64,000 nt of DNA, taken from assembly GCA_036346395.1 (NCBI GenBank), contig CM070601.1, positions 18,721,763-18,785,762 of the forward strand. The letters run 5' to 3'. Position 1 is the first letter of the stretch. Each line of letters opens with the position of its first letter. The translations under genes were made by a program, and so were the position numbers. The notes beneath the pieces were generated by a model that was not told the DNA's origin, ran no database searches, and saw nothing but the letters and a program-made list of their open reading frames with translations. This DNA is from Hsuehochloa calcarea. Lineage: Eukaryota > Streptophyta > Magnoliopsida > Poales > Poaceae. Positions 11,650 to 23,254 of the stretch are shown piece by piece.

Positions 11650-13090
11650 GTTATGTTGTTTATTGATGGATGAGTTTATTTTGAGCTTTGAACTCATTGT
11701 GTATTGTTGATTGTGGTTGATAGCTATCTTGGGGGTAGGGGCGTGGTCGTGGTGGCCCGGATCGTGGAGAGTCGGGCCATGAGGGGGTCAGTGGAGCCAC
11801 CTCCTGTAGTGAGATAGTCGATGGTGAGGGTTCTTGTTGACCCGCCTCGGTTGGGGCCCAAGATGAGACCCGCTTTCTTTGAGAGAGTTGGTGGGAGAGA
11901 TCCGTGCTCTTCGTCAGCGATGGCCGCGACTCTGTTCTTTGCGGCATCATTGTTGCTCTGTCGCACATCCACCGGTTCTGGCGCGGATGTCGCTTGAGTG
12001 GATGGGGTTGAGGTTGGATCCGTTTGTGGTCGAACACTGCCGTCGAGCGTGAATGGTTGCTACATGGAGAGGCGGTTTGGAGCTTTGGAGATGTCTTCAC
12101 CTCGGAGGTCCGTTTTGTAGCCTTTCGGTGAAAGAACAGCGGATATTTGGTGGGAGGCGTGTTGTCTTGAGGACCGCCACTCAAGGTCGATCACTTGGGA
12201 GGACTTTGTTGATCGAGTTCAAGGGAAGTTCTACCCCTACTCTTTTGTTGAGAAGATGGAGGTTGCCTTGGCGACCTTTGCTCGGGGAAGAGGTCTATTC
12301 TTGAGTATGAAATGAGTTCAACAACTTGGTTCGCTTTGTCCCTTGATGTGACGATGATCTTCGAAGGCCAAGAGGTTCCGTCGGGGTCTCAATTACGATC
12401 TGGAGGCATGTGTTGAGGCTACTCCACTCGTGATTCTGACTCTGTTGTGGAGCAAGCTAGGGGCATGGAGTTGGAGATCTGACTCACAAAGGCGACAAGC
12501 CTCGGTGGGTGGTAGCTTAGTGGTGACGGAAGAGGAGCTCTAGTGAGGAAGTGGAGTGCATTGACGACACCTTTCAAGAAATTCAAGGAGGACCGCGATC
12601 TTCGAGTCTAGCGATCGGCCGTTCCTTCTTGGCGCCTCGTCCTTTTGAGTACTCGGCTCTTCGTCTGTCCGAGGAGGGGCATGCTTTGCTTTAAGTGCGG
12701 TGATGGACCGCTGCTGTGAGAATGCACTTGGGCGGGGAGATTGCCGTCGGTGTGGCGGGCAAGGTCACAAGGAGGCGGTGTGTCGCGAGAACCCGCTAAG
12801 CGTGATCAAGTGGGAGCACGTGCCATCTTCTTCTTGATGGGTCTGCTCGAGGATCTTTCGGATGATGTTTGCTCCTCGGCGATGCCATTTCCTTGACGGC
12901 AGCGCCTCGGTGGTACTCTTGGCGTACGCCTGCTTGGCCGCAACGGGTTGCCTGGCCGGCTTTACCGCCGCCCGCAATGATTGTTGGGGCTCGCCCGCCA
13001 TCCGTCGTCTTCTTCGCCATGGCGCCACAGGAGTGTCGCCATGCCTGCAGCAGTCTGCGGGTCGTCTGGCGTGGTGCCGGTACTTTGCTT
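11650..13090 (+). pseudogene. gag of element B with CCHC zinc knuckle
   Basis: The only firm landmark is CRRCGGQGHKEAVC at 12742-12783, a perfect C-X2-C-X4-H-X4-C knuckle, preceded by a less clear CFKCGDG. Upstream sequence (12000-12700) is gag-like in position but shifts frame repeatedly, and I could not follow one reading frame. The minus-strand frames here are antisense shadows. Gag would form the particle that packages element RNA. Confidence 0.55.
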
Positions 13091-16000
13091 GTGGATTCGT
13101 TTGATGCTTTAGTCCTTTTTGATTCGAGGGCTACCTTTTACGTTTGTCTCGTCGGCGTTTGCTAGGAGAAGCGAACTTGAGTATCGATGGATTTCTCGAT
13201 CGGTGTTGGTTAGTTCTCACACAGGTATTATTGCTAGCTCTCTTGTTTGTCACTGGTGTTCTATTATTATTGATGGAGAGAGTTCACGGCGAATTTGATA
13301 GTTATTCAAATGGAGCCGTTCGGCGTTATCTTGGGTATGGATTGGTTGCACTCTTATCGGTAGTGATATCTGTTTACGTAGAAACAGTCTCTGCACGAGA
13401 CCTGTGCAGGCGACTTTGACCTTTCGAGAGTGCGCCTCCGCTCTCTTTCGATGTTAGTGGGTATTCCGGGTCGGCGTCGATGTGGACTTCTTTTAGCTCT
13501 TCTTTGAAAGCAAGCGTGGCCGCGCGATTGAGGAGATTCGGTGGTTAGTGATTACCGGATGTGTTCCCGGTGAGCTTAGGGTTTGCCACTGCGAGGCGTG
13601 GAGTTTCGCATTGATCTTGTTAGAATTTTCGTCCCATCTCGATGTCTCCATATCGATTAACACGTCCGTTTCGGGCGAGTTGAAGAAAGATTGGATGATT
13701 TGTTGGCTAAAGGTTTGATCGGCGCGTAGTGTATCATGGTGGGAGCTCTTGTTACATTCACGAGAGAAGAAGGATGGGAGTTGGCGTATGTGTATTGATT
13801 AAATGCGCTTAATGCGGTCACAATCAGAACAAATATCCATTGCCCGCATTGAGGACTTGTTTGATCGGTTGAATGGAGCTCAAGTGTTCTCAAAATTGAT
13901 CTCGATCGGGTATAATCAAATCCGTGTGCGTGGCGAGGATGTAGAGAAGGCGCTTTCTCCACGGTATGGGCATTATGAGTATAAAGTTATGTCTTTTGGA
14001 TTGACTAATGCACTGCCATTTTATGGAGACCATGAACAACATGTTGCAGTATCTAGATGACTTCGTGGTGGTGTTCATTGATGATATTCTTATCTATTCC
14101 AAGACCAATGAGGATCATGGCGTCATTTGAGGTGGTTTTAGATACTTTGAGAGAGCACAAGTTCTATGCTAAGTTGAAGAAGTGTGAGTTACGGATTTGA
14201 AGTGGGTTTTACAGGTCATGTGATTAACCCTCGGGGTATTCTGTTGATCCTAGTAAGGTCTCCACGATGGTGGATTGGAAGAGCTAGACTAGTGTGAAGG
14301 AGGTGAGGAGTTTCTTGGGTTTGGTGGGATATTATCGGCGTTTTGTGCGGGATTTCTCTATCATCGCCAAGCCGATGTCTCGGCTTACTCGAAAGGTGTG
14401 AGATTCGGTGGGTGATGAGTGTGGCGCGGTTTACGCATTTTGAAGGGCAGGTTGGTGACCTCTCCTATTCTCACTCTTCCGGCCGGAAGCGGTTCCACGA
14501 TCTTTTCGGATCGTCTCGAGTGGGTCTTGGTTGTGTTCTCATGCAAGGCGGTAAGGTGATTGCTTATGCGTCGAGGCGATTAAAGAAGCAGCGAAATTAT
14601 CCACTCATGATTTGGAGTTAGGCTGCGGTTGTTTTTGCTCTCAAGATTTGGAGGCATTATCTATCGGTGAGCCTTGTGATATTTTCACGAGATCACAAGA
14701 GTCTCAAATATATCTTCACTCGAAGGATCGAATTTGAGGCAAAGGAGGTGGTTGGAGTTGATCAAGGATTATGATCTTACTATTGATATCATCGAGCAAG
14801 GCCAATGTTGTTCTTGATGCTCTTAGTCGCAAAGGCGACTCCTGCTACTCTAGATTGCCTCATTGCTGATTTTGATCGCATGGGAATATCTTATTGTTAT
14901 GCGGGCACACACATGTTGAGACACAGTTGATTCTTGAGTCGGCTATTCGGGCCGTGTCTGGAAGCACATGAGTGACCGGTTATTACAGGAGGTTAGGAAG
15001 CGTGCGGATGAAGGTAAAGAGAGTGATTTTAGTATGGATGATTACGGTACTTTGAGGTTTAAAGGCCGCCTTTGCGTGCCACAAAGGCGGAGGTCAAAGA
15101 TGATATCTTGAGAGAGGCACATCGCACTCAGTACCTATTCATCATCTGTGAGACTAAGATGTATCGAGATCGAAGCGAAATTTTGGTGGAAAAGAATGAA
15201 GGTGGACATTGCTAATTATGTGGCTTCTTGTGGTGTTTGTCGACAAGTGAAAGTGCGAGCACAAGCGTCTGCGAGGTTATTGCAACCTTTGGAGGTACCC
15301 AGTGGCCTTGGGATGATATCTCTATGGACTTTGTGGTGGCGTTGCCTCGTTAGCGCGAGGAAGGATGCGATTTGGGTAGTGGTGGATCGATTGAGCAAGT
15401 CTGCGCACTTCATTCCTATTCATACGACAAATTCGTGAGTGATCTAGCTCCTATTTATGTCGTGAAATAGTAAGCGCATGGTGTGCCAAAGACCATCATT
15501 TACGGCGAGGGCGCGAAGTTTGTCTCAAGTTAGGAGAGTCTGCGAGTGCATTGGGCTGCAGCTCACTTTGAGTCTGACGTTCACCTGAGACAGAGATGGG
15601 CGATCAGGCGTACTATTCGGACTTTGGAGGACATGTTGCGATCTTGTGTTTTGTCTTGGAAGGGTAGTTGGGAGGACCAGTTGCCACTTGCGAGTTTGCT
15701 TATAATAATAGTTACCATTCGATATAAGAGCGCGCCATTTGAGGTTCTCTATGGTAGTCAAGTGCGGTCGCCACTTTGTTGGGATGCGATTGGAGAGAAA
15801 GCGATTTTAGGTCGTTGGATTGAAGACCGTTGGCGTGTGGCCATGGTGAGCGAGAATCATTAGCGGCTCGAGTAAGCGAGAAAAGTTATCTTGATTTGAG
15901 AGCGTGACTTGGAGTTTGCGGTGGGTGACGAGTGCTCTTGAGAGTGTCTCCCACTAAAGGTATTGTTGATTCGGTACCAAGGAAGCTTAGCGAAGTGCGT

Positions 16001-16390
16001 TGGACCGTTCTCGATTATTGCAAGAATTGGAAGAAGTTAGCCTACGCTTGGACCTTCACGAGTCCATGCGTGGAGTTCATAATGTGTTTCACGTCTCGAT
16101 CTTTGAGAAAGTTTTGAGAGATCGAGCATAAGATTTCATTAGAGGCCGACTATTGAGCAAGACCTCACGGTTGAGTCGCGTCCGTAGCGCGATCGGAGAA
16201 GTCGGAGGCGAGTCTTTGAGGCACAAGGCGTTGGTATCGTCAAGGTCTTGTGGGCGCATCGGTCCCGAGAGGCGACTTGGGAGTTGGAGTCTCGCATGCG
16301 CGAGCAATACCGGAGTTGTTCACGTCGGAGTGCGTGTTATTTTGTTGTTTAATTTAAGTTGTGCGGTTTTCTTTGAGTAGAGCGGCGAGT
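13091..16390 (+). pseudogene. pol of element B: protease, RT, RNase H, integrase
   Basis: A protease start (VLFDSRAT, in place of the family's DSGAT) lies near 13115. RT blocks include [16 protein letters not shown] (13845) and [18 protein letters not shown] (14066), with the catalytic Asp pair. RNase H follows with [18 protein letters not shown] (14525). The integrase zinc region has VASCGVC (15220) and the core DAIWVVVDRLSKSAHFIP (15366). Readable pieces alternate among the three frames every 50-100 codons. A chromodomain-like tail is expected near 16150-16330 but is too scrambled to confirm. Confidence 0.8.
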
Positions 16391-16422
16391 AGAATTGAGT
16401 TGAATTACGTTAAGAAGTAGAA

Positions 16423-17733
16423 TGTAATACTCGAAAATAATAATAATATTAATAATCGCGTCTTAAGAGTCGGAGAGTAATTAAATTAATTAGTTAAAAA
16501 ATTTAGGGCTTGTGCGTAATTAAAGAATTTAGTATTTCGTGGAAAATAGAATTTGAGGATTTTAAGAGCTATATAAATAGATTGTGGAGTTTCTAGAAAA
16601 CCTAGCAATTTTCCTTTTCCAAGCGTATGCATCAGAAGTTCCAACGTCTTGCGCCAATAATTCTGTTTGTCGCGCGTGGTCTAACTGTAAATTTCTTACT
16701 TCTGTTGTCTTGCCAGCTGTCAAAGTCTGTACCACTGATTGGCTTCTGCTTGTTTGTCTTGAAGCAAACTCTGCGTTAGTGCTTCTTCTTGGCGATTCTT
16801 TGTGCGAATGCTGCTTTCTTTGTTCTCAGTGGCGCCCGGTGACAGCGGCGAAGCCTCTTGAGCAAACTCCGGCGCCCTTGCGATCATGCGGCGTAGAGAG
16901 TCGATTCTTTGCTCGTCGTCTTTTTTATTTGGCAAGTGCTATTGATTTGCTAAGACAACTGTAGATCCTTTTTTGTCTTCATGCGATCAAATTGTTAACT
17001 TCGGTTGAATCTTTGGATAGCGTAGTTACTTTTATTAATAGTGGCGTGCCTTGCCTTGGTCAGATAGTAGATGGGAGTGTTTGATCTGCGTGGTTTCCCA
17101 AGACATATGACTCACATTAATTCATTGAGAGGTCTTAGAATTAGAAGTAGATGTATTAAGCTACGCTGGTTGGTAGTTGATTAGTTAATGTAGTTTGCAT
17201 GCATGCACCTGATTAGCTAATTGCTTTAGAGATAAATTAATTGAGGATAATTAGAGAAGGTTCTATAGTTTTTAGTCAAAGTCTTGATTAATGAATTTGG
17301 TTAACCTTGCTTTGTCCGTTATGCGATTTATTCGGATATCTTAATGGCGAATTTTGGAAATCTCATCTACTAGTTAATTGTAGATAATTTCGATATCTTT
17401 CTATAGCATATTTAATCATGTCAATCGGACAAGTAGAATTTGAGTTATGATTTTCGGAAGACCGCTGTTTTACGGTTTGTCGTCTTTCGGCGCTGTTTTG
17501 GTAGACTGCGGATTAAAAATAGTAAATAGCTTAATTAGAGTTTTTGATCTACATGAAAGTTGTAGATAATTGTCCAATGGTTCTGTAGAATCTGAGAACA
17601 TGCATTTTGGTTGAGTAAAACAAAAGTTATGAATTTAGTAAGACTGCTGTTCGAAGCGGACAGATCGACTTTCGGGCTAAATACGGAGGGTTAGATGATT
17701 TAATTAGAAGTCTTTGTAATCTAAGAAAATGTG
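16423..17733 (+). repeat. 3' LTR of element B, internally deleted and truncated
   Basis: It repeats 7528-8700 nearly base for base in AT-rich tracts. From TTTTGGTTGAG (~17617) it jumps to sequence equivalent to ~10203-10320 (AACAAAAGTTATGAATTTAG onward). It ends at 17733 in the middle of LTR sequence, where copia gag starts. The missing ~1.5 kb and the lost end mean no right target duplication can be checked. Confidence 0.75.
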
Positions 17734-18491
17734 GCACGTTGGCAACCTTTTTCTTTGGCTATTCAGCATCCTTGATCTTGCGGAAATGGCAGTCTTTTGC
17801 CATGTGACCGTTTTTCCCACACACAAAGCTGGTGAGGTTCTTCACATCCTTCTTCCCAGTTTTTTTCTTAAAGCTAGTTGTCCTATTTGGTTTAAATCCT
17901 TTATTATTATTGTCATATCTTTTCTCTATGATATTTGCATTGATCTTACTGTTCTGACTGGTCGTGATTGGTGCATCTTTTGCCTTTGCCTTTTTCTCCA
18001 CATCAAGAGCAGCAATGAGATCCTCAATAGATATCTCTTCCCTCTTGTGCTTTAAGCCAATGGCAAAATCCCACCATGAAGCAAGAAATTTAGCAACAAT
18101 GCCCGCAGCCACAAACTTAGGAGGCAAAACACAACTCAAATGTGCAATTTCTCCGACCGTAGCTGAAGCTCATGGGCCTGTGCAACTATCGACTTAGCAT
18201 CGTCCATGCTGTAGTCGAAGAAGTGCTCACACATGTAGAGCCAACGATCAGCCTCAACTTTGGCATATTTGTGCTCTAGTGCTTCCTACAACTCTATGGC
18301 AGACTTGAAGTCTATGTACACATCATAGAGCTGGTCGACCAGTATAGTTAGTATTCATCCAAAGACAGTGTTGTTATTTGTGTCAAACCGTATGATTTGT
18401 TCAATCGTAAATGGATATTGTGGTTGGATCACCCACCACAGCCCTAAAGACATGAGCCAAAACTTGACCATCGTCTTCCATCTACGAAAGT
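17734..18491 (-). pseudogene. Second copy of the element A-type copia gag fragment
   Basis: The minus strand is closely similar to 4686-5441 over the whole length. It encodes VEKKAKAKDAPITTSQNSK, a basic stretch and the knuckle SFVCGKNGHMAKDC, in which the first Cys is Ser. It runs up to FWLMSLGLWWVIQPQYPF. Both ends are abrupt: element B LTR on the left, GC-rich sequence on the right after TCTACGAAAGTT. A reading frame runs through the right junction (chimeric 131-codon frame 18355-18750). It is a relocated gag piece with no LTR or pol attached. Confidence 0.8.
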
Positions 18492-20760
18492 TCCCCCTCT
18501 TCGCCTCCCTCTTCTCGGAGACGCCGCCGCCACCCTTCTCTCCTCCCTCCGGTGCCTCTCCATCCCATCCATGCCGCCTTGACTCGCCTCTCGCTTCGCC
18601 CGAGGCGCTCCTCACTTTCATCATGGCTCCTGGCCATGATTCATCTCCCGGCGCCTCCTCAGACCGCCTCCGCTCCTGTCGCCGGTCGCCTCGGTGCTTC
18701 CCACACCTCCCGCTCTCCGGTGAGCCTCCCAAGACCTCGCTGGTACCCATGCGCCCCTCCTCCCTCTCCTCCTCCCGTTGTCGCCTCCATGGCCTCTGCG
18801 TTGTGCGCTCTTGCCGTCGCCGCCTCTCCGGTCGCCCCGTACACGCCGCCTCCCGGCATCCTCGCCCCGACTCCCCTCACGCCATCGCCATCTGCCGTGC
18901 AGTGGCCGCCTGCTGGTCATGCCGCCCGTGCGGCGCCTTCTCTCTTCTCCCCTGCCGACTCGCTTCTTCCTCGGTCCAACCTGCCTCTCCCCTCCTCTCC
19001 CCTCATATAGCAAAGATCGGTAGAGTAGCAAAGACATTGGTTTTGTGTATGCAATTGAGTTTTGTGTACTGAGATTGTATGTTGATCTTGCGATTATTTT
19101 CTTAATGCTGTGCAGGGTAGTCGTGGAGCAGTAATTGCGATTTGTGTACTAATGATTTGTGTATTGAAGTTTGTATGGCATTTGTGTGTTGTGTTGTTTT
19201 GTAATCCTCGGTCGTCAGTAGTTTTCCATTTTGGCGAAAACACTTCCAAAATATTTATTCTCGTATAATTGTGCTACGACTTGCGTTGATTCGATTAACC
19301 GTTGTTAATGGTTAACTCGCCGATTGTCAAGTGCCAGTAGAATTATCATTTTTGCTTACACTTGAGAGCCGATGGTTAAGAGCGTAATTTGTAAAATCTC
19401 TAGAAATAGATGTTATGCAAATGACCTTCGTAATCGTCTCCGCAATCATGTCTATTTTTGTTAAAACATATTTATTCAAATTTCCTGCGTTGTGTAAAAT
19501 GCTTTGAAATGAACTTGCATTTTCTCAAAATATTTTGGACGGCTATTCAGGATTAACATGTTAATCTCGACAGCTTACCTTGAAAACATGTATATTAATC
19601 TTGTAATCCTATCCAGTATTCCTTGGTCTAAATATTATTTATCCCCTTTTTATCCCCGTTCAAAAGTCGTCTTTGATAAAATATTTTATGGTCTTGTTAA
19701 AAGCCCGGCAAATTATCGTGTATCCTAATCTTGCCCGATTACCAGTATCCGAATTGGAGTATCCCTGCGGAAGTTCTTCGACTTCGTTTCTCCCTTGTTT
19801 TCCCTAGCAGAATTTTTCTGCCACGACCCCTCTCGCTCAGTTGGTCGGTTGACTTTGTCAATCATCCCCTCCTCGCTGAACCTTATCTCTTCAGCTCGTT
19901 CATCGCAAAACCTATTTAAAGCGCTTTGATTATATTTGGTCTTTTGGAAGTTCTTTGGATTTATTTGTTGTTCTTGCTTGTATCGTGTAATTAGGAGTCG
20001 GAGTCCAGAAAAAGCAGCGACTCAAGCAGGATCAAGATTCGGATAAAGACGCAGACCCGGAATTCAAAACCCCTGGCAGAGAAGGCCCTGAGTAAGATTA
20101 AGGCCGCGATAATCTGACCCACGCGAGTCAATACTTTGATCATTCTGAGCCTACATTTTATGCAAACTATGTTTATTTAAAATATCAAAGTTGCATACCT
20201 TAATTTTGTAATCAATGATATGTTAAAGCTTAAGGTAGCTAAATATCCATTTGCTGATTAATTACTTATTAAGCCATCCTTTGATAAATTGAATCCAGTA
20301 TTCTTTGTCACCCTAATAAATATATGGTAAGTACTAGCCTAGATTGTACTTAAGCGACATGCTAGTCTTGCTTAAGTACCGGGACAATAAATGTCCAAAT
20401 TATCATCTTTTAAACATGAAAAATGGTTTTGGACAGTCATTGGATGTAGATGACTGATGTGTTGCGTTAATTGGTTTTCCTTCCCAAAACCCTAAACAAC
20501 TTGCTAGTACCACATCCGATTCGGATAGAAAAGAGTGGAGTGCGGGCGTAGCACGAGAATGGTTGGTATGTGGTATGAACCGCCGGATGAATTAATGACT
20601 TAATCTTGTCATGACCTCTGTTATAAAACAAGTACAACCGCAAGTCTGCAAATTGCAACTTGGCTTAGTAAAATTATTGAACCATGAATGTCATCCCACA
20701 ACTGGTGTTTAGAAGTGTGCAAACGGCAGGACTAGGGATGGCAATCGTGTCGACACTGCA
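18492..20760. other. Unassigned repeat-like block (GC-rich head, AT-rich tail)
   Basis: 18492-19010 is very GC-rich and low in complexity (Ser/Pro/Arg-rich in every frame). Overlapping frames on both strands look like composition artefacts. 19010-20110 is AT-rich, with a TATTTAAA at ~19913, and resembles an LTR followed by a leader. 20110-20690 shows no gene. The last 60 bp (GGTATGGGCTATTTTTTTGCCCA region) resemble the 'ACCCGCGGGTA'-type grass repeat also seen at 61985-62330. I could not name the family. Confidence 0.35.
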
Positions 20761-20762
20761 AG

Positions 20763-21290
20763 TGTTCAGTGGGTAAATACCTAATAGAGCGGGGTATGGG
20801 CTATTTTTTTGCCCACGAGCATAAAAATGGGGAAACTCACTACCGTAGGAGTAGAGTTTCTTTTGGGTTCTCACGGATCCGATGTAGATCATGTACATTT
20901 CCAGCTCCGAAGTACATGTTCCCCAACGTCTTCCACACCACCACTACACTTGGGATCGCATCCACCATCCTAGCAATGGACGGGACACTGAAGTCAACAA
21001 CCATGCCGCCACCACAGAGTTGGTTGCATTCCACACCCTCCAATCAGTACTCCCTCTGTCTGCAGGCTCGACACAGGTCTTCTATAGATAGTGCTCTACC
21101 CCTTTCGTCTTCAAAATTAACTGAGCCCTCATAGACCAACTCAGGTAATTCTTACTCCCTTCCAACTTCACATCATTCAACATCAATTCCAACTTCAACT
21201 CTGGTGATCTCGTTTCAGCCCTAGGACCTATCAAACCCATCGCGATGAGGTCCTGCAATATACCTCTCATCTCACCTTTTGTGACCAAAG
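20763..21290 (-). pseudogene. copia gag (UBN2-type) fragment of a second copia family
   Basis: The minus-strand reading VKLEGSKNYLSWSMRAQLIL is the N-terminal motif of UBN2-type copia gag ('L.G.NY..W......L'). A second frame further left, VWKTLGNMYFGAGNVHDLHR, matches the next gag block. The pieces lie in two frames, so at least one frameshift separates them. Nothing of pol follows; the element was truncated near 20760. The family differs from element A, whose gag is unrelated in wording. Confidence 0.72.
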
Positions 21291-22030
21291 AGGATTCTCC
21301 ACCCCCCCATCTATGCCCACAATACTCTTCTCCGTAGCCTTTCGCGCAGTTTCTTCCTCAGTCTTTTTCGCAGCTTTGATCTCCTTAGGATTCATCTCCG
21401 ACTTTCAACACCGATTACACACTCCTCGTCAACTCGTCCTCCTCCTGCCTATTGTTGCGCGTATTAACGATCACGACGTCCTCTTCACGCATCAAAAGAT
21501 CGCGACTCCACGATCATAATCACAACTGCCAACACCTCTTGAACCATCTACAAAACTAGCAGCCACACGCAAAGAATCCACACAAGATGCCACACACGAG
21601 ATGCCACACCAAATCGCCACACCAACCAAACCGATCCATAGTCCACACCGGATCCACAGGATCTCCTCCTCCACCGACACCAAATCCACTGGATCCCTCC
21701 TTTCCCCTGAGCAACCGCAACATCGGATCCGAGCAACACAGCAAACCACTGCATCCTCCTCCCCCAAGCAACAGCCAGATCCTCCTCCCCCAAGTAATCT
21801 TCTCCCCGGATGCTTCGTCTCCCCGAGCCCGGAAAGCAAAGAAGCGGCGACTGAAGCGACGAGCGTGGCCGCTCGCTTTACAGCGCAGAAGCGTGGCGGT
21901 GGCTACATGCTCGCCTCGCAAGGTCATGCGGTGGCTAGCTAGTAGTCAGTCAAGGGAAGGCTTCGAGGATGGCAGCGGCTATGAATCAGATCTGAGGTGA
22001 GTTTAGGGATTAGGGTTAGACTCGATATCA
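21291..22030 (-). other. Leader of the second copia element, with decayed PBS
   Basis: This sits between gag and the LTR and has no recognisable gene. Next to the LTR the minus strand reads TGATATCGAGTCT (22018-22030), a degraded tRNA-iMet primer-binding site (family form TGGTATCAGAGC). Overlapping frames at 21550-22000 on both strands are GC-rich shadows. Confidence 0.5.
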
Positions 22031-22205
22031 TGTAGAAATTTTGAAAATAATTGTGTGTCCCTTTTGGGATCCCTACGCTCTTTATTTATAATACTAAAAT
22101 TACAGTCCGACTCTAACACAACTTGAACTCTTTCCGAGTTACTCTAACACAACTCGGACTCTTACCTAAACTCGGACTCTTACCTAATCTATAATATCTC
22201 CAACA
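22031..22205 (-). repeat. 175-bp LTR of the second copia element
   Basis: On the minus strand it runs TGTTGGAGATATTATAG ... TTTCTACA (TG...CA), directly followed by the PBS remnant. The short length is typical of copia LTRs. Inside are repeated ACTCGGACTCTTACCTA words (plus strand, 22155-22190). ATATA follows at 22206 and would be a target duplication, but the partner LTR is missing. Confidence 0.65.
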
Positions 22206-23254
22206 ATATATCTGCACCTCGCAACATAAACTCAATTACCTTATACACATGTGATAATATATATGGAGACACCCGGTTGTTTTTTTTTTTTCTAGATCCG
22301 TCCTGTAGGGGTTGCGAGCTTGTACTACGTACCAGTAAACCTCACTGTTTCACTCTACTGAAAAGGTAAAAATGGAAAAGGAAAAAAGGATCACCCACAC
22401 ATGGTCACTGCTTCCCGCTGTAACCAGGCAAACATGTAAGTTTTGGGTGATGTACGTAGTTAATTTACCTCCAGACCCAAGTTGGGCAAAAATCGACAAG
22501 CACGTGCACGCCATGCATGAACACCGATCTATCATATCAGATCATCACGTAACCAGCAGACAGCCCGCGCCGCGCGGCCGAACACAACGACACCGAACAT
22601 GAGCGAATCACCCTCGGCCCAGACACCGCGATGGACGTCTCTTCGCCGAGCCGGCCAAGCATGGCGCGCCCGTCAGGTCCACAGAGTTTAAGACACGCCG
22701 CTCCACAGCATGCATGCTCTGAATTCCCCTCTCTCTCTCTCTCTCTCTCTCTCTGTCAGCTCGGCTCAGAAGTCTTCAAGAGTTTTTTTTCCCGTGTCCT
22801 AGCTAAGCTGCTGGCGAGCCATGTGGGCATGTGGGCAGTTGGGCGCGCCGGGGCCCACGGCCGCCCACGGCCGCACACAGGCACCAGCAGTTGGTGCCTG
22901 TTACTCGGGCGCGGGCGCGGGCGCGCCCGAGGACACTCGCATGTGCGCCTGATTTGTATGTATTAACTGCCGGTGGCCTCCGTGGCCGTGGTCACCCGGC
23001 GCGTCAGAGCCTGGCCGGACTACTTTTTTTTTTTTGTTTCTGCCTTTTTCTCTCACCAAATCAGGGAGGAAAAAAAAAGAGTTACTACTACTACTACTGC
23101 TGCTACACGGCGCCGAGTCTCCCTCCAACCGCCACCTGCACTGGGCTATAAATAGCTTGGCCGGGAGGGCCGAGCTCCTCACTGCCAACCAGACGTTTCG
23201 AGTCAAGCTTTAGGTACCCTCCCTCGGTGGCTAGCTGATAGTGGCTCTTTAGCA
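22206..23254 (+). promoter_or_regulatory. Expansin promoter and 5' leader
   Basis: TATAAATA at 23147-23154 lies 108 bp upstream of the ATG, so transcription probably begins near 23180. Upstream are a (CT)13 tract at 22729-22754, a CAC/GGCC-rich stretch with inverted GGGCGCGGGCGCGG-type repeats (22905-22930), poly-T runs and an ACT repeat (23083-23098). CT-rich tracts near the start are common in grass promoters. No ORF here resembles a protein. Confidence 0.55.

Larger units (their letters stand above)
7528..17733 (+). mobile_element. Ty3/gypsy element B, chromovirus-like, decayed, 3' end truncated
   Basis: TGTAATACTC plus the following ~100 bp occurs at 7528 and again at 16423, marking 5' and 3' LTRs. 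A primer-binding site lies at ~11467, a gag zinc knuckle at 12742-12783, and RT/RNase H/integrase between 13630 and 16100, all on the plus strand. The internal region is ~5 kb. The 3' LTR lacks ~1.5 kb found in the 5' LTR and stops at 17733, where copia gag begins. Coding frames are broken every few hundred bases, often at CNG-rich spots. The pol-before-integrase order and C-terminal tail suggest a Tekay/Del-type chromovirus (inference). Confidence 0.82.

Noticed and set aside
18368..19072. 234-codon plus-strand Ser/Pro/Arg-rich frame
   Set aside because: Begins inside the copia gag antisense and runs into low-complexity GC-rich DNA with equally long frames on the other strand; no domain.
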